Source: Myripristis murdjan (Eukaryota > Chordata > Actinopteri > Holocentriformes > Holocentridae). Taken from it: DNA of 64,000 nt. The position numbers were made by a program, and so were the translations under genes. Positions within the stretch are counted from its first letter, which is position 1, and each line of letters opens with the position of its first letter. This document shows positions 23,271 through 33,427 of the stretch, in pieces. The notes beneath the pieces are model-generated. The model was not told the origin of the DNA. It saw only the letters and a list, made by a program, of their open reading frames with translations, and ran no database searches. The DNA lies in the NCBI RefSeq assembly GCF_902150065.1, contig NC_043998.1, positions 1,462,001 to 1,526,000 on the forward strand. The letters run 5' to 3'.

Positions 23271-24040
23271 TCGAACTTGGCTTGTGGATTTACACTCCCT
23301 AGTTTTTTATTTTAATGACTTCAGTTGAACGCAGGGTGTGACAGGCATCGCTCATACACCTTCTCTGTTTAAATAGTTTTGCTGCTGTTTGAGATTATCA
23401 GTCCTCATCATCACCATGTTGTGTTTTTACTGTCTGCCTTTGCTCCTTCCCACCACTTATGGACCAGTGGTCACATTTTCCCCCGTAAACGAGTTTTTAA
23501 AGTTGTGGTGAGATGTTCAGCTTCTCTGCTGATTTTCCCATAACAAACTATCAGGTGTATGTCTGATATAGCCTTCCCAAGTTTGACTTTGTGCCCCTAA
23601 TGTGTCTCTCACAATCTGATGTATCTTTGTGAGGGATTATGTCAGAAAAAGCAAATCCTAATGTTACTGTTTTGACACTAACCCACACATTTCAATGTGA
23701 AATGTGTCAAGTTGATTTTTTTTTTCTTTTTTTTTCTTTTTTTTGATGCATAAGTGAGTGCCTTCAGAGTATGTTTTTCTTTTTAAAAACAGAGACATCT
23801 TGGTAGGTGAACATTTTCCACTGGTTTTGTTGAATATGCTTTTTGTGTGGTAGCGTAATATTTTACTCAACGTAGGCCAATGTCTCGTCTTGTCAGCACA
23901 GCACAAAGCGTGTCAGTATCTTGGTAGAAAAATATGACATCAGCTGAACAGATTGTAACATTTAGATCATGTTCTGAATGATCTATCAATAATTTTGACT
24001 ATATCAATAAACGTCAATTGTAATTACCGCAAAAATATGT
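23271..24040 (+). other. acadsb: acadsb 3' UTR
   Basis: From the stop to the AATAAA at 24006-24011. It has T-rich stretches near 23720-23745. Confidence 0.7.
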
Positions 24041-24094
24041 TTTTTTTCCCCTTATTGTGACCAATGCATCGCCTGTAGATTAGACCGAGTTGTG

Positions 24095-24109
24095 CCACTA
24101 GATGGCAGC
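24095..24109 (+). promoter_or_regulatory. CTCF-like motif, forward orientation
   Basis: CCACTAGATGGCAGC matches the CTCF core CCASYAGRKGGCRS at every position. It lies about 85 bases past the acadsb polyadenylation signal, between acadsb and hmx3. This is a motif match only. Confidence 0.55.
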
Positions 24110-27100
24110 ATTCTCCTGACAGACATCATCTCTGAGGGATGTGGCAGCTCATAGGAAAGACAGTCAATTACCACATCTTCTAATAGCCTGTCACCATTAA
24201 TGTTATTTTATATCAATTTAATTATGTTCACCTTTCAGATGGAAGGAAGCTGCCTTAGATAACTGTCTCCGAGTGGTAATTTTTCAGCGTGACAAGATTG
24301 ATTAGATTTCCATTTGCCAACATGTGCTGTCTGTGTAAAACAGGGTCTATTGTTTTACACAGACATAAGCTGTGGCCAAGCGCAGATACCCAATAGCTAC
24401 TACCACATTACCTCTTGTAAAAAAATAATGTGCGTCTTCGAGTGATGCCTGTTCAACCAAGAGAAAGCCATTAATCACTGACATCCCTTCACAACATGTG
24501 ATAATAGGGATGGAAACTGGTGGGATTCTTAAGTGGGATGGGGAGTTTGGAGCAGCCAAGAGGTTGACAGGCATGAACAAGTTGATAAATAATAGTGAAG
24601 ATGTCAGGGGATGATGCCGTCAAACACTGAGCAGGTACGTTTAGTGTATAAATTCACATCAGCGCACAATCAAATACATCAAGACAACAGGTTATGTCGG
24701 CTATAGAAGAGCTCATTGTGATTGGTTGTAAAATAAATTACTGATTAATCTCTTCATCCAAGTTTGTTTGGCCTTTGTTGACACCCCACCCACCCACCCC
24801 CACACACACACACCAAAGTTAAGTAAATATCTAGTATTACTTGTAAAAAGACCAAAACAATGGCCTTTGTGCATTATAAGCATACATGTTTTAGTATTTT
24901 TATGAACTATATTGTGGGCAGCAGTTTGAGAAAGCTTTACCAAATTGATATATTTCAGTTTCATAGCCACTGATATAAACATTTTTATTTATACCACTTA
25001 TAAATAATGTTTTCTTGAAAAAGAAGTATTGACCAAGTAAAAAAATGCATTCGTTTTAAATGATGAAATAAACACTTGGTGGTCTTTTTGGACCTGACTG
25101 TAAAATGACATCACAGCACATCACAAGCTTTCTTTACAGCTTCCACAGTGCCTGATCAGAATAAACTTAATAAATTCACTTATCCAGTAATGCCCATTAC
25201 TCTGATTGCAACAGAAGATTTATGCAGCCTCACTGATCTAAATGATTGAAAAAACTCCACAAAAGTGGCTGATATCAAAACCAGCTGACAAATCTCTGCT
25301 TTAAAAAAAAAAAAAACTTGAAAAAACAAACAAACAAACAAACAAACAAAAAAAAACAATCAAAGGTTGTATTAATTTACTCACCACTTGTAATATCTTG
25401 GAAATTACTATCACTTTGTGGTGAAACTTGGTGAAACTGGTGAAACAAACACAGACAGCAGATTAGGATCAGTAAGAACAGCTCACTCAGTTTGAACCAT
25501 GTTATCACTGAACCATGCCATTAATATGAATATAAATAGTCAGAAACATCTGCATGGTCTGTGCAGTCCCAGAGATTACAGTTTGATTTTAAAATGGAAT
25601 AATAATAAAATTTAATGAAAATGCTATGTTTCCCCTGAACTTGCACCTTGTTTTATACCGGGCCTTGTCTAATGAGGATAATTCCTACCTCTGATGAAAA
25701 CACAGCGATCTGGATTACACTTTTCATTTGAAAACACAGTTCAACTCATGGAGCCCTTCTCCGCCCCCGTCTTTAACACGGCAGTGAGATCTGTAATTAT
25801 GCAGGGATTCAAGTAGCTTTTCACAAAACAGTGTCGTCCTTGTGAACTAGAGGGAGATCCATGAACTCAAAGGACAGACTGCATGGATTCATAGGTTGAC
25901 TAAATTCATTTTATTGGACTAATTGGGTGCATATGTCTTAATATCTAAGGAGTGACCAGTCTTAAACAAATAAAAGCCACTTCTAAGGTAGATTTATGTA
26001 CATTTTTCAGCCAATTTGTGTTTTTTGGTGCATTTTCTTAAAACACACCAGAAAGACTGAACCATATATTTCCTTCCGTCTAGAAACATGAAAAACATTT
26101 ATAACCAGTGGCCTGAACAATGTGCAAAATAAGGCTGAGGTCACTTTTTTTTTTTTTTTTTTTTTATCACAGAAATATTGTATTATCATTGTTGTGTTAA
26201 CGTGCCTTAGTGGCATGTTCACTGTGGTTCAGTGCAAAGCAAAAAGCCAGTTGTTTTTTTTTTTTCTTTGATAATCCAAAATGTACCTCTCCCCTCAGAC
26301 AGCCTCAGTGTTTAATTCTTCAAAATTAGCAAGCATTACACCATCACAACAGTGAACCAGTTCCCTGTCTGTATCATTTGCTAATTATCCTGCAGTCAGA
26401 TTACACTTTATCTTGCGAAAAGCTCTTAACGCAAAAGGTATAATCTATTGTGGTCAAATTTAATATTATTTTCCTGTTTGACAGAAGAAAGACTCACTGT
26501 ATCCTCTTTAGTTGCATCACCTGCTGCCGGCGTGGCTTTGGAGGCTGTGCTGCACAAAGCTTATTAGGCCTTTATCACAAACTGTTGTTTAGGACAGTGG
26601 CAAGCGCTCAATTTGATGTCTGCCCGTGGCACTTCCTGACTAATGAAATTACACTCAGGAGAAGGAGCTCCGGTCCAAGTGCAACCTACAGCCCATATCG
26701 CTCATCTGTAGGAGCCGAGGAAAACTGAAACTCTGTGAATGAATGATGAATGGCAGGTTGATTCTCTGCAGGTCACAATATGTCACAGTCAATCACACGG
26801 GCGTCAGCAAGGAAAGAGCAAAGGTAACCTAAACACTGAGTCAATCACGCGTAATCCTATAGGCGATCATGTCATCCGTCCTTATTGGGCCACAGTAAAT
26901 AAATACAATGGTGATGCGTGGGGTGGAATCACGATATCTTTATTCATCTAGGCCATAATACTGTATGCACAGGGAATTTGTCTTGTTTTATCCATTTGTC
27001 GAAGCCAACAACCCCCCCACCCCTTTCTCTTTGTGTACGTGCGTCAAATACGTGCGTAATTTGTTTAATGATGTGCCAAGGCCCAGTCATTTAGCTCTTC

Positions 27101-27420
27101 GTTGGCCTCGTTATCCTACCTATCTGGTGGATTTGGTCACTTTACTGACAGGTGACTGCCGATCGCGCACGCCCCAAACCTTGAGACATTTCCCTCTTAA
27201 ATCTAATTGGATGATAAATGGGTGCGCATTGTTGCGCCTGAAGCCAAAGCGCGTATACGGCCTTTTCTTTGGAGTCTATTCTCGTCACATCCCCTCCCTG
27301 TTTCATCTCAAATCCCATTTGCCATTGTACCTGCCCAATAGCAGCGACTGAGCGCATTTTAACTCGGATGGCATTTTTATTTCATCATTACACTCCAGCG
27401 CAAGTTTGACGCATTGATCA
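24110..27420. other. hmx3 upstream region; no gene seen
   Basis: This 3.3-kb non-coding interval holds a C-rich/CA tract (24783-24813), poly-A/AAAC runs (about 25300-25360) and a poly-T run (26145-26166). From about 26480 to 27340 the base composition rises and the text looks more complex, with TAAT-type and CAAT-type sites. This is where an hmx3 enhancer or promoter would be expected. No exon was recognised. Confidence 0.5.
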
Positions 27421-27620
27421 CCGCGCTCTCACAGCGATCGTCCTCAAGAGCTAAACGCGCAGCTTGCGAGCGAGTTTCTGTGTTTTTTTCCCCCTCTCTC
27501 TCGCATCATTTCACCTTAAAACAAGAAAGGCTCTCTCTGGTGATCTTTTTTTGTTTGTCTGTTTGTTTGTTTTCTTGGCAAGTTTTTTTCATGGTGATTC
27601 ACACAGGACATTGAGCGGTA

Positions 27621-29071
27621 ATGGCAGACTCTGATGCGCAGGAGACTCGCCAACCCGCAAAAGACTCACCATTCTCCATAAAGAACCTGCTGAACATTGA
27701 CGATAAGCCCACAAAGCCAAAAACTTTCTTCGCCTCGTCCAAAGGAGTATTTGAGGGGAGCTTCTTCTCCAGGCTCGGCGACTTACCTTTCCCTCGCTTT
27801 GAGCTGCCTGCCCAGAGAATCGGACTATCGGCGCAATATTTGGAAAGAGCGTCTACCTGGTGGTACCCTTACACACTTGGGACCCATCTGAGGACTGCAG
27901 GTACATACAAGCTACTTTAATGAGGTTATTCAGAAATAACGCCAAACACACTTTTTTTTAATGAGAGAAAAGCCAGCATCACTTATTGGAAAGGCCAGTT
28001 AGACTAGTACTATAGTCAAACCTTTTCTCTTTGAATTAAATCCCCCTAGAAAACAATTTCATAATGATTGGCTAATATATATCAAACCAAAGCTAAAAAC
28101 TGTAGGCTACACCAAAAAAAATCCTCTATGCTTATGTATTTTTCCCTGTTAAATAAAATTAAATATATAAGCTATAGTCCTATAATATCATGAGAATTAC
28201 AGTGATACCATAAGAGGTTAAAAATACTGTAAAGTCTATAGACTGTAAAGTAAATGACTATATTATAGGGACAGGCCTATAACAAGGGGAAATCCAATAT
28301 AAGATGGCCGAAAGTAGGCATATTAACATTATTATAGGCTAAATAGGCTAAAATTAGCATAATGGCATATTAGCCTATTGCAGATTGCTCACTCATTTCA
28401 TGGGCTTTGCTTTACTGGTGAGTTCATGTGAAGTCTAATGTGCTGAGAAGTATGTTTTTATCTGAGTGATAATTTCCCCGGCAGCCTCTGAGAAGGCCGG
28501 CCTGAGAGAAGCGTCACCGGTCCCGGAGAGACGCAGCCCGGAGCTCCTGAAGAGCGACCCAGATGCCAAAGAGGAGAGCGCGGACGACGATGTAGCGCTG
28601 GACGAGAGCGACGGAGAGGAGCCAAAGAAAGAAGAGCAGGAGGAGGACTGGAGGCGGAAAGCCGACGAGGACTCGGAGAAGAAGCCCTGTCGGAAAAAGA
28701 AGACGCGCACGGTGTTTTCCAGGAGCCAGGTCTTTCAGCTGGAGTCCACCTTCGACATTAAACGCTACCTGAGCAGCTCGGAGCGGGCGGGCCTGGCGGC
28801 GTCACTACACCTGACGGAGACGCAGGTCAAAATCTGGTTTCAGAACCGGAGGAATAAGTGGAAAAGGCAGCTGGCGGCCGAGCTGGAAGCGGCCAATCTG
28901 AGCCATGCGGCGGCGCAGAGGATTGTGCGGGTTCCCATACTGTACCACGAGAGCGGGGCCGCAGAGACAGCCGGGGGCCCCGCGGGGAGCTCCCCGGGCG
29001 GCCAGTCCCTCCTGTCCTTCCCGCACCCCATGTACTATTCCCACCCGGTTCCGCTGCTGAGGCCCGTTTGA
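27621..29071 (+). CDS. hmx3: Homeobox protein HMX3 (Nkx5-1)
   Basis: A transcription factor of inner ear, lateral line and hypothalamus development. Two exons, 27621-27900 and 28485-29071 (phase 1 intron), encode 288 aa. The N-terminus has [11 protein letters not shown] (residues 14-24), an EH1-like Groucho-binding motif. Then come [32 protein letters not shown] and an acidic Glu/Asp-rich linker. The homeodomain covers about residues 164-223 ([18 protein letters not shown] … [16 protein letters not shown]). The HMX-specific tail is [26 protein letters not shown], ending [18 protein letters not shown] (not VKTWFQ) and [11 protein letters not shown] mark HMX3 rather than HMX2. Oddities are Ile185 in the homeodomain, where human HMX3 and, as I recall it, zebrafish hmx3a have Met, and a C-terminus about five residues shorter before PLLRPV. 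AATAAA is at 30056-30061. Confidence 0.95.
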
Positions 29072-29154
29072 AGACTCACTTTGTGTTTTGTATTTTGTTT
29101 GGGAAAAGTTCAAAGTTTTGTATATTTTGTAGATTTAATGGGCACAATGTTAGG

Positions 29155-29155
<1 letters not shown>

Positions 29156-29206
<51 letters not shown>

Positions 29207-29225
29207 CATTGTTGTTGTTATTATT
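29156..29225. repeat. (ATT)n microsatellite in the hmx3 3' UTR
   Basis: About 20 ATT/TTA units; a second run lies at 29342-29403. Confidence 0.95.
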
Positions 29226-29238
29226 AGCCTATTATTAT

Positions 29239-29340
29239 GCTGGTTCAAGGGACGTTCCTTCATCCGCCCTGCTGAAGTGTCCTTGAGCAAGACACTAATT
29301 CCCTACCAGATCCACATGGCGCTTAAGGCGGGGCATTAAT
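29239..29340. repeat. Fish SINE-like fragment between two ATT arrays
   Basis: The phrase 'aagtgtccttgagcaagaca' is one I recall from widely dispersed teleost SINE-type repeats. Only about 100 bases are present, flanked on both sides by ATT microsatellites. Confidence 0.5.
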
Positions 29341-29646
29341 AACTGTTATTATTATTGTTATAATAATAATAATAATTATTATTATTATTATTATTATTAT
29401 TATGTGTGATATAATTTTGTTAAATGCTTAAATTGAGCCACCGGGCCAACTTTATTGTGTCTAAATTGAAAGAAAGAAAAAAAAAGCGCGTCTTGTTTTA
29501 AACAGGGTTCACTGTCCGTATGTATTTTACAGAGACTTGTTGTCAGTGTTTGTAGCCGAGAATGTGGAATTTAGTATTTTGATATTTTCCAATATTGTGC
29601 AATACTGTTGGCTTTACATTACCAGCCTTTGTTGTTCGTCGTCCAC

Positions 29647-29699
29647 TTCACACACACACACACACACACACAGACACACACACACACACACACACACAC
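29647..29699. repeat. (CA)n microsatellite
   Basis: CA run with one AGA interruption. Confidence 0.95.
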
Positions 29700-30106
29700 C
29701 TCTCTCTGGACAATCATGTGTTCCTTTAAAATCCCTCCCTGATAAGCTGCAGGTCTAGGCAATTCATATTTTGCCGCAATGTTTTGCCTGTTTCATTTTA
29801 AAGCCATGAAAAGGCCAAATAACAGCCTCTGTTTGTGTATGTTTTTATTCTTATATTTGTTATTGAAATTCTGTATATCATGAAATATGGTCCTATACAC
29901 GCAGTGTGTGAAGAGTTCATTCTAAAAAAGAGACTCAGCCTGTCCTAAAAATGACCAACGGGATGAAAAGTAGACTAGTTTATTTGAGTCTTGGTCTTTT
30001 GCTGTCTAAATAACATTTCTGAGGATGGAAAGATCTCTATTTTTAAATTCTGATTAATAAAGCTGGGGGCGGCATCTGCAGGGTCTTATGAGACCATTTA
30101 TTATAG

Positions 30107-30301
30107 CAGGAGTGGGTAACCATGTGCCATGGAGAGCCGAGAGGCTGCAGGTTTTCTTTCCAACCAAAAACTCCACCAGATGATTTCACTCCTTCAAGCA
30201 GAGAGCAGGGACTAATCAGTGAAATCAGCTGGTGGAGTTTTTGGTTGGAAAGAAAACCTGCAGCCTCTCGGCTCTCCATGGCACATGGTTGCCCACCCCT
30301 G
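30107..30301. mobile_element. Palindromic hAT-like MITE with 8-bp target duplication
   Basis: A 195-bp element starting CAGGAGTGGGTAACCATGTG whose right arm is the reverse complement, ending CACATGGTTGCCCACCCCTG. The arms match over about 85 bases with only a few mismatches. It is flanked by TATTATAG on both sides (30099-30106 and 30302-30309), an 8-bp target-site duplication. The CAGGGGTG-type ends with an 8-bp duplication place it with non-autonomous hAT elements. It lies 45 bases after the hmx3 polyadenylation signal. A relative sits at 36397-36527. Confidence 0.85.
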
Positions 30302-30309
30302 TATTATAG

Positions 30310-31425
30310 CCTAAACCTACAAACCAATAATTATCCTCCTCAAAATAAAAAATATAGCTTATTGTAGCTCGCATTATGCACACATTGTACCCGACTTAAA
30401 AAATAAAATAATAAAAAAAAAAAAAATCAAAATTTCAGCTCGGTTCATAAATGACAGCCTCATTATTTGGTCTAATTATTTGAGCATATTTTTAGTGATG
30501 ATGCCTGCAGTTTCCAGCTGTGTTTGAGGGGAGCAGCCTCTCCGTCGCCGGCTCCTTCAGGTTTTTGCAGGACTAGAAATAATTTTGACCAAAGCACACA
30601 TGCAGACACAGGCCCTGCTGTTTTATTTAAAAGTTAATTTTAACTGAAAGGGGAATACGCACAAGTACAATTTACTAATCATCGTCACTGCAAATTCTTA
30701 AATAATAATAACAAACAATAATGATTTCCCAGTCTATACATACATACATACATATATATATATATATAGTAATAACAACTTAAAAATAATACTAATAAAG
30801 GTAATGATGGATTAAAAACTATAACATGCATAATCTACACGTGAAAACTGCAGCTAGAGCTGGCCTTTTAATATATTAAAAAAAAAGATTATATATTTGC
30901 CAGAGTAACCTATTATTCAACACTATAACAGAGGAAATAAAATAAATAGATAAATAAAGAAAATTAAAGATGATGATGACTTCGACTGTGGTGGTGATGG
31001 TGAGGAAGATGATGCTCTCGGCTTGTTATCTGTCTTCCAGTGTGTAGTGAAAGCAGCAGGTGTGTTTGGATGGTTTTGGAGAGGCGCACAAATAAAATAG
31101 GCCTACTTCATCTGTTCAGCAGCAATCATGAGGAAAAACATCTATAATATTCCCATAGGGTTAATATTCCTATATTCTACCTAGTGCATGGTTAGACCAC
31201 TTTAATGTAGCTATCTGATTAGGCACCACTATAATATGATCGTGATGTTTTTTTTATAGAGAATAAATGTTTTTTCTGTGATAATATAATAATAGAAAAA
31301 TAATTTAAATTCTGTTATATTGTTGGTAACTGAGACCTGCGACCCTGTTTCTTAAAGTGAATATCAGAGAGGAACAGCTAAACTTTGAAATATGAACTCA
31401 AGAGATTTCAGTATGTTTGTGCGTG
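30310..31425. other. Spacer hmx3-bub3; no second homeobox seen
   Basis: AT-rich, with a TACATA/TA array near 30737-30768. No frame encodes a homeodomain such as TRTVFSRSQ or [11 protein letters not shown], although HMX2 occupies this position in human. Confidence 0.6.
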
Positions 31426-31426
31426 T

Positions 31427-31432
31427 GTGTGA

Positions 31433-31506
<74 letters not shown>
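31427..31506. repeat. (GA)n microsatellite just upstream of the bub3 promoter
   Basis: About 38 GA units with one ACA interruption. Confidence 0.95.
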
Positions 31507-31510
<4 letters not shown>

Positions 31511-31529
31511 AAAAGCAGTGGACCGGTAT

Positions 31530-31788
31530 ATGTCACGTGATCTGCTCTGCGACAACGGAAGTCGTGTAAGAATCAACCAATCACAACAAAAGGCGGGAAC
31601 ACGCAGCATTCGTCTCGGCCAATCAGGATCCCCCGAGACGACAGTTACATTTGAAGGAACAGACGAGGCACGCAGCCCATTATCGTGCTTGTTACAGCCT
31701 ATATTGCGTTCATATTAACTATATTAACAATAAAAACAATACAAATCCTAAAGACAGTAAAGAGTTTGACAACAAGACGTCCAAAGCG
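31530..31788 (+). promoter_or_regulatory. bub3: bub3 promoter and 5' UTR exon
   Basis: TCACGTGA (E-box, 31533-31540), two CCAAT boxes (31577-31581 and 31619-31623) and an E2F-type GGCGGGAA (31592-31599) lie within 90 bases. Paired CCAAT boxes plus E2F are usual for cell-cycle genes. A donor GTGAGT at 31789-31794 would end a non-coding first exon. This fits because the coding start ATG is the very first codon after the acceptor at 33427. Exon 1's 5' limit is not determined. Confidence 0.6.
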
Positions 31789-32504
31789 GTGAGTATGGCG
31801 GAGCAGCTAACGCCACAGTCGTGTAGTTCAGGTTGTCGCTGTTGCTGGCTAACGTTAGCAAACACAGGCGGGAGTGGAGCTGGGCTTGGTCTATTTGCTG
31901 GAATAAACCACGCTTTGTACTCACAGTAGGAAGTAAAAGAATAACAAATGCGGCTGTTATGCTATAGACTAAACTAATTATGGTTCTGCTTTTCAAACTA
32001 AATAAGCTAATTGTACGCTGAGTAACATGATCCGTAGTGAAATCTCAGCCACTCTGACCTGCAGGATAACGCCGACCCGCGAGCTAATGGCTAATGGCTA
32101 ATTCGTGGTTCACAGTGATCCTGGAGTTTCCGGGTCATTATTGCGTTTTGAGAGGTTTATTCCGGACAGGGTAACATCAGGGAAGCTGGGGAATGGGTCA
32201 CGCACAAAATGCATCTTTCACAACGTGTTCCACCCATTTATATGACATTTGTTGATGGGCCAATTCTCCACAGCAGGCCATCTGCACTGACGACTAGCTT
32301 GTTTATCTCCTTATCCAGCTGTAATCTTCATGAGCTGAGAGCACACACATTTACAAATTATGAGTGTTTCTGTCCTGGTCACAGAAACACTCACACAAGG
32401 TTAACTGGAATTGTAAAACAGGACCAGCATTTCAAATATTCTCAACAAAAACAGTTGACGGTTGGCCAACATTAATTTTAGTGTTTCTTTATTAGTAACT
32501 GAAA

Positions 32505-33400
32505 ATTAGAGCTGGGATGATATGCTTTATCTCCTTACTTGATACTATCACGATACATGGGTGCTGATTTCGGTATGTATTGTGATTCAATATTATGATT
32601 TATTGCAATTTTTGTGTTTTGAAATATCCTCTAGTTTGTGGATGTATAGTTTAATGAGGCTCTGATTATCCTAAGGGTCACAATGGGTCATTTTATACAA
32701 TGATGGCAAGTTTCAAAAATTTGTCTCTCTACAACCAAATGGCTACTATGGGGACTAACATCATCACACATGAATAAAATTGGGCTTATTGAATCCACAA
32801 GAGTCACCGGTTTTCAGTTAAATTTTTTAGTGCATGAAAAACTCTGCATGGGATCAGCATAAGGTGGGCATGTCTGCAACGAGGAGAGTCGTGGGTGTCC
32901 AGAGAACCCATTTTCATTCAGAGATCTGGAGGTCAGATGTCAAGGAAATCCCTTAAAATTTAACCTTGGAGCAATATTTAGTTCCTTTGCTGAAAATCTT
33001 GCAGGACATGCTTGGTATCAAGGGATTCCTTAGGTCAGTGAATTTCATTGATACCGATATCTTGAAATTGATTCTGTAATAATAATAAAAAAAATGCGAT
33101 ACTTAAGTGAATTGATCCCCCAGTATTGGTCAGACTGTCTGCTTGCATTTTGCTGTTATAAAAATGACGGAAGTGAACTGAACACAATAAAAACCTTATC
33201 TTATTAAATAAAACAGATATTGACAAAGTTTTTATTTGGGGATATAATTTGCAGCTGGAAGAGGGTATTAAATCTCGGTATGTTATCGCAATACTCAGCA
33301 TATCACACAATTTTTAAACTCACAATACTATTGTATTGTAACTTAAGTATAGTTATATTATTGTATCATGGGGCCTCTGGTGATTCCCAGCCCTACTAAA
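32505..33400 (-). mobile_element. Copy B of the DNA-transposon-like repeat (bub3 intron 1)
   Basis: The ends are 'tagagctgggatgatatgct' on the left and, in reverse complement, 'tagggctgggaatcaccaga' on the right. These imperfect inverted termini resemble short hAT ends. The part 33180-33385 matches 3618-3840 in reverse complement. No clean target-site duplication is seen, so the exact limits are approximate. Confidence 0.6.
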
Positions 33401-33427
33401 TCACACCGTGTGTTTTGTTTTCTTTAG

